A stretch of 64,000 bases of DNA from Silvanigrella paludirubra. GTDB lineage: Bacteria; Bdellovibrionota_B; Oligoflexia; Silvanigrellales; Silvanigrellaceae. Position numbers and translations under genes: made by a program. The notes beneath the pieces are model-generated. The model was not told where the DNA came from and did no database searches. It worked only from the letters and a program-made list of their open reading frames with translations. Below, one piece after another: positions 7,889-18,654 of the stretch (its first letter is position 1; each line of letters begins with the position of its first letter). The DNA lies in contig NZ_WFLM01000001.1 of the NCBI RefSeq assembly GCF_009208775.1, positions 909,325 through 973,324 on the forward strand, in the 5' to 3' direction.

Positions 7889-9229
7889 TTATCCTTTTTT
7901 TGAGAAGATTTTTATTTTTAATAAATCATCTCTAACAAATGCGATAAAGCCTGTAGAGGGTGGATGTCTTAAACGCCATCTTAAAAGTAAAGCTATTATA
8001 ATAATCAATGCAATTGGTGTAATAAAAAGCATTAAAAAAGGCGGCAATACAAAGCTTAAAGCCAATTGCTGACAAATAGAAATAGATGCATAAAGAACAA
8101 AGACAACAATGCCTATGCCCAAATAAACACCAAATTGTTTTCTTCTTGGATCCTGAATTCCAAGACAGATACCAATAATAGGCAAAAATATAGTTGAAAT
8201 AGGTACAGATATTTGTTTAAAAATAAATATTAATTTTTCTATTATTTTTGTATCTTTAGACCATTCTGGATTTTTCTCTTTTTCTTTATCTAACATTTCA
8301 AAATAGGCAATGGGATAGAGCTGATTTGTATTTTCAGTAAAGTTCATATCCCCTTTAAATTTATTTTTTAAAGTATTAACTAATGAAATATTCATTTCAG
8401 AAAAATATGTAATTGTAAAATCGGAAAGATTTGGATATGAAAGAAATTCATTCCGTTTCATATCTTTTTTTTGTAATTGAAATGTTTCTAGATTTTCTTT
8501 TAAATAATAAGAGATTGATTTATCAGATTGCTTAATAGAATATGCTGTTCCTTTATTAAGGGAAAATATATAATCTGGAAAACCAGCATTTAATTTCTTT
8601 TTTAAACTACCAGCACTTGAAACAATTGCAGAATAGTATTTTTCATTACTTGTTTTTGCAGCAAGAAATACATTTTTAAATTCAGAACGATCTTTTGAAA
8701 TATCTTGCATATATAATAAAATATTTACTCTATCAGAATCTAAAACATTACTTTTATTAAATGATTTTTCACGCAAGGAATCTTTTATCAGCTCTTCAAC
8801 AGCTTTTCGTGATTGAACCCATCTAAATTTTTCAAATTGTTTATTTGAATAAGGCTCAAAGATAAGTGCACTAAATAATGAAATCAGCATCACAATTAGG
8901 CCAATAAATGAGGGCATTGCTGAAAGTCTTAAAATACTCACACCACTTGCCATCCAAGCTTCAAGCTCTCTATCTGCAGCCATCCGTATGGTAACAAGTG
9001 ATGCCGAAATTAATAAAGAAATAGGAACAGTAAATTTAATAATTGAAGGAAGTATCATTAATAACAACATTAAAAATGTTGTTCCTGTATCTGGAGCTGA
9101 AAAAAGCAATTGAGCATAACGAGGAATTTTAGCCATGATCATAATAGAGCTGAGGCTTGCGGTAATCACAAACGTCAACGTTATTATTTCATTGGCAATT
9201 AATCGATCTAATTTATGCAGAATGGCCAT
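7889..9229 (-). CDS. lptF: LPS export permease LptF
   Basis: 446 residues from ATG 9229 (a TTG directly before it is a less likely start). YjgP/YjgQ architecture with N-terminal membrane segments (about 15-35, 55-80, 98-120), a periplasmic region (about 125-320) longer than in the E. coli protein, and three C-terminal segments ending near 425. It begins 3 bases after the fabI stop, so translation is probably coupled. The combination fabI-lptF-lptG puts a fatty-acid synthesis enzyme with LPS export. Confidence 0.85.
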   Translation of the reverse strand: MAILHKLDRLIANEIITLTFVITASLSSIMIMAKIPRYAQLLFSAPDTGTTFLMLLLMILPSIIKFTVPISLLISASLVTIRMAADRELEAWMASGVSILRLSAMPSFIGLIVMLISLFSALIFEPYSNKQFEKFRWVQSRKAVEELIKDSLREKSFNKSNVLDSDRVNILLYMQDISKDRSEFKNVFLAAKTSNEKYYSAIVSSAGSLKKKLNAGFPDYIFSLNKGTAYSIKQSDKSISYYLKENLETFQLQKKDMKRNEFLSYPNLSDFTITYFSEMNISLVNTLKNKFKGDMNFTENTNQLYPIAYFEMLDKEKEKNPEWSKDTKIIEKLIFIFKQISVPISTIFLPIIGICLGIQDPRRKQFGVYLGIGIVVFVLYASISICQQLALSFVLPPFLMLFITPIALIIIIALLLRWRLRHPPSTGFIAFVRDDLLKIKIFSKKG

Positions 9230-9232
9230 CAA

Positions 9233-10024
9233 CTACTCAACTGCTGAAAACATGCCAAGGGTATTATAACCACAATCTACATGTAAAACTTCACCAGTTA
9301 CCCCAGAAGAAAAATCGGATAACAAATAGAGAGCAGAACGAGCAACATCATCTGTCGTTACATTTCTTTTTAAAGGTGCATGCTTATGAGCGTTATCAAG
9401 CATTTCTTTAATACCTGGAATAGCGCTTGAAGATAAAGTACGAATTGGACCCGCACTAATTGCGTTAACACGAATACCTACTTCACCAAGATCATAGGCT
9501 AAATATTTAGCACAAGATTCTAATGCCGCCTTTGCAACTCCCATCACATTGTAACGAGGAACTACTTTTTCAGCCCCATAATAGGACATTGTAATTACGC
9601 TTCCCCCTTTTTTCATTAGAGGCAATGCTGCGCGTGTTACAGCTACAAGGGAATATGCAGAAATATCTAAAGTGGAAGCAAAAGATTCTCTTGTCACAAC
9701 CATAAATTTTTCTTTTAGATTTTCTTTTTCAGTAAAAGCAACGGAGTGGATGATAAAATCAATGGAGTCCCAATGTTTTTGAATATTGCTGTAAAAAGAC
9801 TCTATTTGATCATCTTTTGATACATCGCAAGGTAATACGATAGATTCAGGAAGCTCTTTTACAAGTTCACGTACACGTTTTTCTTGTGCATCTCCTAAAA
9901 AATTAAAAGCGAGTTGTGCTCCCTGTTCGGCACAAATTTGTGCGCAAGCCCATGCAATAGATTTATTGTTTGCAACGCCAAATACAATACCACGTTTGCC
10001 AGCAAGAATTTTTGCGTGGTTCAT
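9233..10024 (-). CDS. fabI: NADH-dependent enoyl-ACP reductase FabI
   Basis: Last step of each fatty-acid elongation round, reducing trans-2-enoyl-ACP. 263 residues from ATG 10024, which has GGAGGA immediately upstream; the longer frame to 10099 adds non-conserved residues. Short-chain dehydrogenase fold with the FabI-type cofactor motif GVANNKSIAW near 16-25, Tyr 148/149 in SYYGAEK, catalytic Tyr 158 and Lys 165 in RYNVMGVAKAA (spacing Y-x6-K as in FabI). This is the triclosan and diazaborine target family. It is the first gene of the operon leading into lptF. Confidence 0.95.
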   Translation of the reverse strand: MNHAKILAGKRGIVFGVANNKSIAWACAQICAEQGAQLAFNFLGDAQEKRVRELVKELPESIVLPCDVSKDDQIESFYSNIQKHWDSIDFIIHSVAFTEKENLKEKFMVVTRESFASTLDISAYSLVAVTRAALPLMKKGGSVITMSYYGAEKVVPRYNVMGVAKAALESCAKYLAYDLGEVGIRVNAISAGPIRTLSSSAIPGIKEMLDNAHKHAPLKRNVTTDDVARSALYLLSDFSSGVTGEVLHVDCGYNTLGMFSAVE

Positions 10025-10131
10025 TTCTTCCTCCAATGTCAAATGCGAAAAACAAATTCGCCGAACCTTGAGCCTACTTGTATCTTGCGTTACAAACAAG
10101 CCGCTGATAGCCTTTTTGATAGGAGGATTTT

Positions 10132-10386
10132 ATGGAGAATAGATCTAACAACATGAAATATGAAAAACGATTAATTGATAATGCTACTTGTAAAAGACGT
10201 TTTCATTTAGTTTTTGAGTCTGGAGCTAAAAATGATGCTCATGTCGAAGTAAAATGTCCTCATTGTGGCGTTATTCTTTTTGATGAAACAAATCACCCTC
10301 CAGTCATGATTGCTCGCGATGAAAATTTAATAAAAAGCCCTGACGGCTCTGAACCAATAATTTATGATTGTAAGTTTAATCAATAA
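10132..10386 (+). CDS. Small protein with a CPHCG motif, function unknown
   Basis: 84 residues, start supported by AGGAGG 5 bases ahead. It has KCPHCGVILFDE near 41-52 and further Cys at about 20 and 80; a single CxxC plus C20 and C80 could bind a zinc ion. No signal peptide. It is divergent from fabI and its 3' end overlaps the next gene by 23 bases, so the two are co-translated. I do not recognise the family. Confidence 0.65.
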   Translation: MENRSNNMKYEKRLIDNATCKRRFHLVFESGAKNDAHVEVKCPHCGVILFDETNHPPVMIARDENLIKSPDGSEPIIYDCKFNQ

Positions 10387-11464
10387 TATATTATTGGAAT
10401 CCTTTATTGGAATTTCAATAATCTCATTATTTTCCATATATTTTGCTGGAAAAATGTCCTTTTATGGCGCATATTTATTTAATTATTTTCATTGGCGCAC
10501 TCTCATCTTTCCCTATAAAATAAATGTAATAAATAAATTTTTCTATATTCTAAGATTAGGAGCTGACAAAACCCCTTTTGTTACCTTAGCAATCGTTTTT
10601 ACAGAAAAATTAAATATCTCCCTTTTGTATGCTTCACTCATTACTGTATTTGCAGGAATTCTTCGATTGGCTTCTACTTATGATTGGAGAACAAGTATCC
10701 CTCGAATTAAGAAGTGGAGATTTGAGCTGGGGCTTTTACAGGGTGAACCTATTTCAATCCAATTTAAAGCACAGGATGCCAATAAAAAACTATTGAACAA
10801 CCTAGCCCACCCCAATCAAAACAATAAATTTGAAATTTCTAAAACCGATTTTAGATGTTATATCGCATTAGCACTATTATTCATGAGCGTTCCTATTTAC
10901 CAAAATGGAAATTATTTAATCCGCTTAGACATTATTGCCTTTTCCTTAATCACATGGTGCACAATAGATGCTCTTATGTGGAATTTTCAATTTAATCATA
11001 GATCTATGTCAAAAATTGAAAACTTCCAAGAAAATATCTTTGGGTTTTTTATCTATTTTTGGCCCCGAATTATAGTTGTCATTTTAATGATTTTGTTGTT
11101 TTTTTCGAGTCATTTTTTAATAATTTATGAATTTTCAAGATATCATGTAGCCGGTTTTATATTTTTCATTATGTTTTTGAATAAATCTTTGCGAATATGG
11201 AATGAAGCCTTAATTGCTAAATTAAATTTACAAAAAGAATATTATCCTGCTAGCTATCATCGCGATCACTTATTTAAATTTGAAAATGCACGGATATGGC
11301 GTGATATAGGAGCTTTAAGAAGTGAAGCTGTGAATCCACTTGTTCGTTTAGTTATGTTCAGAACAATGTTTGAATTATCAGAAAGAAGTTTATTTATTGG
11401 TATTATTACACATCTAGATTTAATTTTAGCAACTTTTTTTTATGCTATGTTAATTACTAAATAA
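10364..11464 (+). CDS. Multi-pass membrane protein of unknown function
   Basis: 366 residues with hydrophobic segments at about 8-35, 70-100, 165-185, 190-215, 235-255, 260-280 and 345-362, and a basic cytoplasmic-type loop near 108-160. The C-terminal part has YYPASYHRDHLFKFENAR, rich in aromatic, His and charged residues. The start codon lies inside the previous gene. No family recognised; length and topology do not match a transporter I can name. Confidence 0.6.
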   Translation: MIVSLINNILLESFIGISIISLFSIYFAGKMSFYGAYLFNYFHWRTLIFPYKINVINKFFYILRLGADKTPFVTLAIVFTEKLNISLLYASLITVFAGILRLASTYDWRTSIPRIKKWRFELGLLQGEPISIQFKAQDANKKLLNNLAHPNQNNKFEISKTDFRCYIALALLFMSVPIYQNGNYLIRLDIIAFSLITWCTIDALMWNFQFNHRSMSKIENFQENIFGFFIYFWPRIIVVILMILLFFSSHFLIIYEFSRYHVAGFIFFIMFLNKSLRIWNEALIAKLNLQKEYYPASYHRDHLFKFENARIWRDIGALRSEAVNPLVRLVMFRTMFELSERSLFIGIITHLDLILATFFYAMLITK

Positions 11465-11472
11465 AATTATTT

Positions 11473-12981
11473 TTAATTCGCTTTTTTATGAAATCCATAT
11501 ATAACATTTTCTGTTTTACTAACAATATTATTTAAATTATTGCTTTCATTAGAAATCTCGTCTGTTACTTTAAGTGAATTTTCAGATTCCTCTGCATTTT
11601 TAAATGCAAGTTGATCCAATTTACCCATAGCTGTAGAAATTTGTTTAACACCAATTTCTTGCTCTTTTGTTGCAGAAGAAACCTGATCAATTTGATGATT
11701 GATTTCTTTAATACCTTCAACAATTTCTGTAAAGGATTCAGATACTTTTAGTGTTCTTTTTTCACCATCTTCTACACGTTCAATCGTTTGTGCTAAGATA
11801 TGCTGAACTTCATCTCTACTTTTTTGAAGCAAGTCATGAATTTCAGCAGAAGATTTTCCACTCAAATGTGCTAAATTTCCTACTTCTTCAGCCACAACAG
11901 AAAATCCTTTCCCATGCTCTCCAGCTCGGGCTGCTTCAATAGAAGCATTTAATGAAAGCAATTCAGTTTTAGAAACGATTTCTGTGATTACTTGGGTTTT
12001 AATTTCAATTTCATTTATAATGTTTTCAATATCTTTTAATTTTGAACTCGCTTCATGAATACTATGCATAGAAGTAATCATATTTTTCATTGAAACTTCA
12101 CCACTAACTGCTTTTGTAGATATTGAGTTTGCTAAATTAGCAGAATTTGTTGTTAGCTCCGTTGTTTTTCCTATCATACTTGTAATTTCTGATATCGCTG
12201 CTGCCGTTGTTTGAATAGACGATTCTTGTTCTTTTGAATATGATTTAACACTTCCACTCGATTTTTTTAATTCATCACTTTTATTAGATAAGGTTTTAGA
12301 TGAACTAAGTAAATACTGACACACATCGACTAAAGGTTTTATTACTGAATTTGAAAAATAAATTCCTATAAAAATTAAAACAATCATACAAAATACACAG
12401 GCAAAAAGTAAAATTTTCATAAAATCAAACAAAGCATTGTAGGCATCATCCATGTACAGCCCAGTGCCAACAATCCAGTCCCAATCAGGCATGTATTTTA
12501 TATAAGAGAGTTTTTTTACAGGTTCGGTAGAACCCGCTTTTGGAAACATATATTCAACAAAACCACTTCCCGATTTTTTAGCTACTTCAGAAAAATTGGC
12601 ATATATTTTAAAACCTGTTGGATCTGCAAAATTAGACATATCCTTTCCAGTCATTTCTGGTTTAGGGGGTACTAAAACAACTTCAGATTTTGTATTTGAA
12701 ATAAATATATAATCATTATTCGAATATCTTAAAGCAAGTATGTTTGCTAAAGCCCTTTTTTGAGCTTCTTCTTTTGTTAATTCTTTCTTTTTTTCCAATT
12801 GTATATAAGAATCAACAAGAGTACTTCCTAGCTCAACAATACTTTGCAGCTTTTCTCTTTTATTATTTAATAAAACACCCCAGTATATATTCACTAACCA
12901 GACTAAAAATATTGCAAATATAAAGACGGAAACAAAACTATTTAATAATACTTTAACTTTAATCCCAAATTTATTAAACAT
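11473..12981 (-). CDS. Methyl-accepting chemotaxis protein with single cache sensor (paralogue 1)
   Basis: 502 residues from ATG 12981. TM1 at about 10-30, periplasmic sCache_2-type sensor at about 35-185 (landmarks [46 protein letters not shown]), TM2 at about 188-212, no clear HAMP, then a cytoplasmic coiled coil. The hairpin tip carries the MCP signature near [29 protein letters not shown]. It signals to CheA through CheW. No C-terminal CheR-docking pentapeptide. It is the last of three tandem paralogues sharing nearly the same tip and adaptation helices while the sensors differ, which suggests related but distinct ligands. Confidence 0.9.
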   Translation of the reverse strand: MFNKFGIKVKVLLNSFVSVFIFAIFLVWLVNIYWGVLLNNKREKLQSIVELGSTLVDSYIQLEKKKELTKEEAQKRALANILALRYSNNDYIFISNTKSEVVLVPPKPEMTGKDMSNFADPTGFKIYANFSEVAKKSGSGFVEYMFPKAGSTEPVKKLSYIKYMPDWDWIVGTGLYMDDAYNALFDFMKILLFACVFCMIVLIFIGIYFSNSVIKPLVDVCQYLLSSSKTLSNKSDELKKSSGSVKSYSKEQESSIQTTAAAISEITSMIGKTTELTTNSANLANSISTKAVSGEVSMKNMITSMHSIHEASSKLKDIENIINEIEIKTQVITEIVSKTELLSLNASIEAARAGEHGKGFSVVAEEVGNLAHLSGKSSAEIHDLLQKSRDEVQHILAQTIERVEDGEKRTLKVSESFTEIVEGIKEINHQIDQVSSATKEQEIGVKQISTAMGKLDQLAFKNAEESENSLKVTDEISNESNNLNNIVSKTENVIYGFHKKAN

Positions 12982-13018
12982 AAAAACATCCGCCTTTATC
13001 ATAATAATAATAAACTTC

Positions 13019-13045
13019 TTATCGAAAAAAAAATTTTTTTTTTTA
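13019..13045 (-). promoter_or_regulatory. Candidate sigma-28 (FliA) type promoter for chemoreceptor 1
   Basis: Read on the minus strand, TAAA, 15 bases, then TTCGATAA: this matches TAAA-N15-GCCGATAA with exact spacing and 6 of 8 positions in the -10 box, ending 38 bases before the start codon. Similar -10-like elements precede receptor 2 (CCCGATGA, 14615-14622) and receptor 3 (TCCGATAT, 16213-16220) at 28-33 bases from their starts, though with weak -35 boxes. The -35 half lies in an A/T run, so part of the match is cheap. Confidence 0.4.
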
Positions 13046-13073
13046 GCTATTTATTAAGAATATTTTATAATAA

Positions 13074-14582
13074 TTATTTCAATTTTTTAACATTACCAAA
13101 GATAACAATCTCTGTTTTTTCAACAATTTCATTTAAATTATTGCTTTCTGTTGAAATATCTTCAGTTGATTTTAATGAGCTTTCAGACTCCACTGTGTTT
13201 TTTAAGGCAAGCTGGTCAAGTTGCCCCATTGCTACAGAAATTTGTTTTACTCCAATTTCTTGTTCCTTTGTCGCATCAGAAACCTGGCCCATTTGGAAAT
13301 TAATCTCTTTTATCCCATTTACAATATCAGAAAAGGCAGCGGATACTTTTAAAGTTCTTTTTTGGCCATCTTCAACTCTATCAATTGTTTGAACTAATAT
13401 ACGTTGCACTTCTTCTCTACTTTTTTGTAATAGAGCCTGTATTTCACTGGAAGATTTCCCGCTCATATGAGCAAGATTACCCACTTCTTCCGCCACAACA
13501 GAGAACCCCTTACCATGTTCACCCGCTCGAGCCGCTTCGATAGAGGCATTTAAAGATAAAAGTTCTGTTTTAGAAACAATTTTATTAATAACTTGTGTTT
13601 TACTTTCTATCTGATTGATAATATTTTCTATTTCTTTTAATTTTGAACTTGCTTCATGAATCCCCTGCATTGAAGTAATCATATTTTTCATAGAAACTTC
13701 ACCATCTTCTGCTTTTCCAGAGATATTGTTTGCAAGTGTTGCTGAATTTGAAGTCAATTCTGTTGTTTTTCCAATCATGCTTGTAATTTCTGAAATAGCA
13801 GCCGCTGTCGTTTGAATAGACGACTCTTGCTCTTTCGAATATTTAATCACACTGCTACTAGAATTTTTTAATTCGTTACTTTTTTTAAACAAAGATTCAG
13901 AAGAACTTAACAAAGAAAGACAGACCTCTGTTAATGGTTTAACAACGGAATTTGCAAAATAAACACCTATAAAGATCAAAGTACCTATACAAAACAAACA
14001 AGCAAATAATAATATTTGAAGGAATTTTGTCATTGCTTCATAGGCATCATCCATATATAGCCCAGTACCAACAATCCAGTCCCATTCTGGGAAATAATTA
14101 ACATAAGATAATTTTTTACTTGGAGTAGTAGAACCTGCTTTAGGAAACATATACTCGACATATCCTTTACCCGATTTTTTTGCCACATTTGCAATTTCTA
14201 CATATAATTTTAGTCCAGTTGGATCCGTAAAACCAGACATATCTTTTCCTGATAATTCTGGTTTTACTGGATTTAATACTTGATAAGCTTTAGTATTTGT
14301 AATAAAAATATATTCTTTACCTGAATAACGAATTGCATTTAAAGTATCTTTTGCCCTATTTTGAGCTTCTTCTCTAGGTAAAATTGACTTTTTCTCTAAA
14401 TCTATAAAATGAGAAACAACAGTGGATCCAACTTCAACAATATTTTGCAATTTTTCTTTTTTTGCATCTAATAGTTCATTCCAATATATATTGGAAATAT
14501 ATACTAAGAAGATTGCAAATATGACTACAGACAAAAGGCTATTTAATAGAATTTTAAATTTTATCCCACGTTTATTTGACAT
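13074..14582 (-). CDS. Methyl-accepting chemotaxis protein with single cache sensor (paralogue 2)
   Basis: 502 residues, same layout as its neighbours: TM1 (about 10-30), sCache_2-type sensor (about 35-183) with [20 protein letters not shown] and [17 protein letters not shown]2 (about 186-210), signalling coiled coil with the conserved tip [20 protein letters not shown]. Its sensor is closer to paralogue 3 (shared [23 protein letters not shown] stretch, given here in part) than to paralogue 1, where this patch reads [17 protein letters not shown]. Separated by 92 bases from receptor 1 and 88 from receptor 3, so each may have its own promoter. Confidence 0.9.
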   Translation of the reverse strand: MSNKRGIKFKILLNSLLSVVIFAIFLVYISNIYWNELLDAKKEKLQNIVEVGSTVVSHFIDLEKKSILPREEAQNRAKDTLNAIRYSGKEYIFITNTKAYQVLNPVKPELSGKDMSGFTDPTGLKLYVEIANVAKKSGKGYVEYMFPKAGSTTPSKKLSYVNYFPEWDWIVGTGLYMDDAYEAMTKFLQILLFACLFCIGTLIFIGVYFANSVVKPLTEVCLSLLSSSESLFKKSNELKNSSSSVIKYSKEQESSIQTTAAAISEITSMIGKTTELTSNSATLANNISGKAEDGEVSMKNMITSMQGIHEASSKLKEIENIINQIESKTQVINKIVSKTELLSLNASIEAARAGEHGKGFSVVAEEVGNLAHMSGKSSSEIQALLQKSREEVQRILVQTIDRVEDGQKRTLKVSAAFSDIVNGIKEINFQMGQVSDATKEQEIGVKQISVAMGQLDQLALKNTVESESSLKSTEDISTESNNLNEIVEKTEIVIFGNVKKLK

Positions 14583-14670
14583 AATGCAGTCCTCATAAAA
14601 ACAACTACATTATTTCATCGGGAAAATTTAGATTATATTAAATTAATAAAATTATATACAATACTATTAG

Positions 14671-16185
14671 TTACTTATAACTGATATTTTTGCCAATCCC
14701 AAACACAACTCTTTCCGTCTTATGCACTACATCTTTTAGATTGTTACTTTCTATAGAGATGGAATCTGTAGCTTCTAATGATTTTTCGGATTCACCTGTA
14801 TTTTTAAAGGCCAATTGATCCAAGAGTCCCATTGCATTAGAAATTTGTTTCACACCTATTTCTTGTTCCTTTGTTGCATCAGAAACTTGTCCCATTTGAT
14901 GATTTATTTCTTTAATTCCTTGAACAATATCTGTAAAAGATTCCGAAACTTTTGTAGTTCTTTTTTGACCATCTTCTACTTTTTCAAGTGTCTGTACAAG
15001 TATACGTTGTACTTCTTCTCTACTTTTTTGAAGTAATGTCCTTATCTCATTCGATGACTTTCCACTTGTATGCGCTAAGTTACCAACTTCTTCAGCAACC
15101 ACAGAGAAACCCTTACCGTGTTCCCCTGCACGAGCGGCTTCAATTGATGCATTTAAAGAAAGCAATTCGGTTTTAGCTACAATTTTTGTGATTACTTTAG
15201 TTTTTGTTTCTATTTCATTAATTATACTTTCGATTTCTTTTAATCTTGAGCTAGCTTCATGAATTCCTTGCATAGATGAAATCATATTTTTCATAGATAC
15301 TTCACCGTCTTCTGCTTTCATAGAAATTTCATTTGCTAATTTAGCTGAATTGCCTGTGAGCTCTGTGGTTTTACCGATCATACTGGTTATTTCAGAAATA
15401 GCGGCTGCAGTGGATTGAATAGAAGATTCTTGCTCTTTAGAATATTTTTTAACACTTGAACTTGATGATTTTAATTGTTCACATTTTCCTAATAAACCAG
15501 CAGAAGCATTTAATAACGTTTTACAAACTTCGCTAAGAGGCTTTTCAACTGAGTTTGCAAAATAAATTCCCAGAATCACTAAAGTAACAATACAAAAAAT
15601 ACAGGCAATTAAAAGAATCTGTAAAAACTCTGTCATAGCAGTATAAGCATCGTCCATATATAATCCTGTACCAACAATCCAATTCCATTCAGGGAAGTAG
15701 TTTATATAGGATAATTTTTTTGATGGTACAGTAGAACCTGCTTTTGGAAACATATAGTAAATAAAACCAGAACCACTTTTTTTTGCTAAATTCGCAATTT
15801 CAACATAAAGCTTTAATCCTGTAGGATCTGTAAATCCAGACATATCTTTTCCACTTAATTCTGGTTTCACAGGATTTAAAACTTGATAGGCTTCTGTATT
15901 TGTAATAAAAATATATTCTTTTCCTGAATAGCGTATGACATTTAAGTCTGCTTTAGCTCTTGTTTGTGCTTCTTCTTTTGACAATGTTCCTTTTTTTTCT
16001 AGATCTATATAACCTTTTACAAGAGTGGATCCAATTTCAACAATATTTTGGAGTTTTTCTTTTTTATCATTTAATAAAACGTTCCAGTATAAATTACTCA
16101 ACCAAAGTAAAAAAATAGCAAAAATAAGAACTGAAAAGGCAGAATATAATAAAATTTTAAATTTAATTCCTTTTTTTGTGATCAT
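14671..16185 (-). CDS. Methyl-accepting chemotaxis protein with single cache sensor (paralogue 3)
   Basis: 504 residues from ATG 16185, chosen because AAGGATGGG lies just upstream and because it aligns with MSNKRGIKF and MFNKFGIKV of the other two. TM1, sCache_2-type sensor, TM2, and MCP signalling domain are in the same positions. The C-terminus ends differently from the others ([14 protein letters not shown]). Tandem triplication followed by sensor divergence is inferred from gene order and similarity. Confidence 0.9.
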   Translation of the reverse strand: MITKKGIKFKILLYSAFSVLIFAIFLLWLSNLYWNVLLNDKKEKLQNIVEIGSTLVKGYIDLEKKGTLSKEEAQTRAKADLNVIRYSGKEYIFITNTEAYQVLNPVKPELSGKDMSGFTDPTGLKLYVEIANLAKKSGSGFIYYMFPKAGSTVPSKKLSYINYFPEWNWIVGTGLYMDDAYTAMTEFLQILLIACIFCIVTLVILGIYFANSVEKPLSEVCKTLLNASAGLLGKCEQLKSSSSSVKKYSKEQESSIQSTAAAISEITSMIGKTTELTGNSAKLANEISMKAEDGEVSMKNMISSMQGIHEASSRLKEIESIINEIETKTKVITKIVAKTELLSLNASIEAARAGEHGKGFSVVAEEVGNLAHTSGKSSNEIRTLLQKSREEVQRILVQTLEKVEDGQKRTTKVSESFTDIVQGIKEINHQMGQVSDATKEQEIGVKQISNAMGLLDQLAFKNTGESEKSLEATDSISIESNNLKDVVHKTERVVFGIGKNISYK

Positions 16186-16275
16186 AAAAACCCATCCTTG
16201 AGATTTATGTGAATATCGGAATTTAAAATAAAAAATAAAACTCAATTCTATTTAATTAATAATTATTCAAATAAT

Positions 16276-16761
16276 TTACATATAGGGCTGAGTAAAAGAA
16301 CCAATCATTTCAAATGAAGCTTTGATTTTTTTTCCACTATTTTCTGAAATCACAAATTTTCCAGTTAACCAAACAGGACCGTAAGTCATTTTTGCTTTTT
16401 TACCAGAGGCCATTTTGACATGGATAATTTGATTTGGCGGTGGGGGAGGAACATGAATACAGGCCATAGGTGAAGGTACAAATAAAAATTCATCCACAAA
16501 ATCCTGATTATCTTCTAGCGGTATGATAAACCCTGGAATTTTAATTGTAGTTCCATTTAAGGGTCTTAGTTCATCAGGGATATTTCCAGAAATTGTATTG
16601 AGTGATTGAAGTTGTTTCCAATCTGCTTCTGTTACTTTAGATGAGCTATGTGTATTTGCCATTGTCTTTTGATTTGTTCCTTTTAACAAAAAAAAGACGG
16701 CTATTCCACCAAGAATAACTCCCGACAAAGATAATCCTAAAACTTTATAAATAAACTTCAT
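16276..16761 (-). CDS. DUF3299 family exported protein
   Basis: 161 residues from the ATG at 16761. An N-terminal membrane anchor (about 8-27, VLGLSLSGVILGGIAVFFLL) is followed by a periplasmic domain. The family landmarks are LRPLNGTTIKIPGFIIPLE and the ACIHVPPPPPNQIIHVK patch around residue 100, then GPVWLTGKF. The family is usually a small exported protein of unknown function, sometimes beside metal or lipoprotein export genes. It lies 91 bases upstream of chemoreceptor 3 and may be transcribed with it; it is divergent from the recQ-like gene. Confidence 0.75.
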   Translation of the reverse strand: MKFIYKVLGLSLSGVILGGIAVFFLLKGTNQKTMANTHSSSKVTEADWKQLQSLNTISGNIPDELRPLNGTTIKIPGFIIPLEDNQDFVDEFLFVPSPMACIHVPPPPPNQIIHVKMASGKKAKMTYGPVWLTGKFVISENSGKKIKASFEMIGSFTQPYM

Positions 16762-16851
16762 TTTATACTCATTCAATAGAAAATTAAAAACATCTTCCTT
16801 AAGTACTGTACTCCTTTGCAAAACCATCGTAAATAGGTTCGAACGTGATGA

Positions 16852-18654
16852 GTGGAGCTTATGGAATCTGAATTTGTAGAAAAATGTGAAGAATTTGCTA
16901 AAAAAAACTTCTCCTTAACAAGTCTGCGCCCTGCCCAAAGAGAAGTCTTGGCACAAATTCATGATAAGAAATATGTGTTAGCAACACTTCCAACGGGAGC
17001 AGGAAAAACACTTCTATATAGCTTACCTGCCTTATTTTTTGAAGATAAACCCGTTCTCGTCATAAGCCCCCTTATTTCATTAATGAGAGATCAAGAGCGG
17101 CGTATGGAAAATGCAAACATATGCTGTGCTGTTTTTACCTCGGAACAATCTGAGGAGGAAAGAAAACAAGCTTGGAAAAAAATAAAAACAGGAGAAGCTA
17201 AAATTATTTTCGCTTCTCCAGAGCGTTTTGTGTTACCTTCTTTTTTAAATGCCATTTCTAAAATGAATTTAAGCATGGCCGTTGTTGACGAAGCACATTG
17301 TGTGGTTTCTTGGGGACATAATTTTAGACCTGAATATTCTGAAATTGGAAAATATTTATCCAAGTTACAATTGCCAAGAATATTAGCACTTACAGCAACT
17401 GCAGGACGCAATAGTAGACTTGATATCATAAAAAAAGTTTTTCCTGAAAATACAAATGTGTTTGAATACACTTCAAATCCACTTGGAGAAAATATTGTTG
17501 TTGAAAGCAATCGTGTTTTTTCAAATACAGAACAATGGGAAAAATTAGTTCATATTTTACAAAATACAGAATCAAATAAAACATTGGTTTATTTTCAAAG
17601 CCGCTTATTATGTGAAGAATCCACACGAAAATTAAAAAAATTAAAAATACACTCGGTTGTTTACCATGCAGGACTTCCCAAAAATGATCGTAAAAATGTA
17701 GAGCAATATGTTCAGGAGGCAACTCAAAAAATTGTCGTTTGTGCTACAACAGCATTTGGAATGGGTGTAGATGTTGCAGGAATTCAATTGGTTGTTGTTT
17801 TTGGATTTCCAAGCAACATTGAAGAATTTTTTCAAATGTTAGGCAGAGCAGGTCGAAGCGGTGAGCCCTCAAAAGGTGTGTTACTTTGGACTGGTGCCGA
17901 TCCCATTCGAAGAGAATATCAATTTAAATCTTCTTTTCCTGAACCTTCTTTATTTTTAGAACAATGCGCACAATTTATGCGTTATATGCCAAATTCCTTT
18001 GGTGAAAGCTGTTTTGTTCCTAAACAAAATTTATTAGAACTAACAAAATCAAAAAAGACAGATAATAAAGAAAAAAAACTAGATAATATTTTTGCAGGTT
18101 TAAGAATTTGCAATATTCTAGATGACACTCGTTCTGGTGAATCGTATTTTCATGTTAAGTTAACGCAAAATAAAAGTTTTGCGGATATATTAGCAGTTCT
18201 TCCAGAAGGCATGACAAAACGCAGAAAAGTTTTAGAGGGTTTAGTTACTCTTGTTGAAAAATGTTGGCTTGTATTAAAAGGAGCTCAAACAATCATCCCC
18301 TTAAAAATGCTGCAAGATGCATGTGAGCTCACACAAGAAACCTGCGAGCAAGTTTTTTTGTACTATCAAGATCAAAAAATGTTATCATTTGCTAAAATAA
18401 ATCAGGATGATGCCAAAAATGGAGTAATATTGAAAAATGGCTATATTCATTTACAAAAGGAAATACCCAGATATATTTCAGCTCGAAGTCATTTTCACGC
18501 GAGCTTGCGCGAACTTGATAAGTTATCTACATCAACAACATGCAGATTATCTGCAAGTTTCGAATTTTTTGCTTCTCGCGCTATTCAGGGGGCTACAAAA
18601 AACCTTTGGCGTTGTATGCAGTGCGATCTTTGTATCAGAAAGAGGACGGAATGA
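16852..18654 (+). CDS. RecQ-family ATP-dependent DNA helicase
   Basis: About 600 residues. Superfamily 2 motifs: Q-like FSLTSLRPAQREVL, Walker A LPTGAGKT (about 46-53), SPLISLMRDQ (Ia), VVDEAHCVVSWGHNFRPEY (II plus the aromatic-rich loop of RecQ), LALTATA (III), VYFQSR (IV), CATTAFGMGVDVAGI (V) and QMLGRAGRSGEP (VI). The C-terminus ends in WRCMQCDLCIRK, a small Cys cluster at an odd place compared with the RecQ zinc domain, which normally precedes the winged helix. No HRDC domain. The start is GTG 16852 or ATG 16861; neither has a well-spaced ribosome site. It overlaps the Lon-type gene by 4 bases (ATGA), so the two are coupled. Confidence 0.8.
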   Translation: MELMESEFVEKCEEFAKKNFSLTSLRPAQREVLAQIHDKKYVLATLPTGAGKTLLYSLPALFFEDKPVLVISPLISLMRDQERRMENANICCAVFTSEQSEEERKQAWKKIKTGEAKIIFASPERFVLPSFLNAISKMNLSMAVVDEAHCVVSWGHNFRPEYSEIGKYLSKLQLPRILALTATAGRNSRLDIIKKVFPENTNVFEYTSNPLGENIVVESNRVFSNTEQWEKLVHILQNTESNKTLVYFQSRLLCEESTRKLKKLKIHSVVYHAGLPKNDRKNVEQYVQEATQKIVVCATTAFGMGVDVAGIQLVVVFGFPSNIEEFFQMLGRAGRSGEPSKGVLLWTGADPIRREYQFKSSFPEPSLFLEQCAQFMRYMPNSFGESCFVPKQNLLELTKSKKTDNKEKKLDNIFAGLRICNILDDTRSGESYFHVKLTQNKSFADILAVLPEGMTKRRKVLEGLVTLVEKCWLVLKGAQTIIPLKMLQDACELTQETCEQVFLYYQDQKMLSFAKINQDDAKNGVILKNGYIHLQKEIPRYISARSHFHASLRELDKLSTSTTCRLSASFEFFASRAIQGATKNLWRCMQCDLCIRKRTE

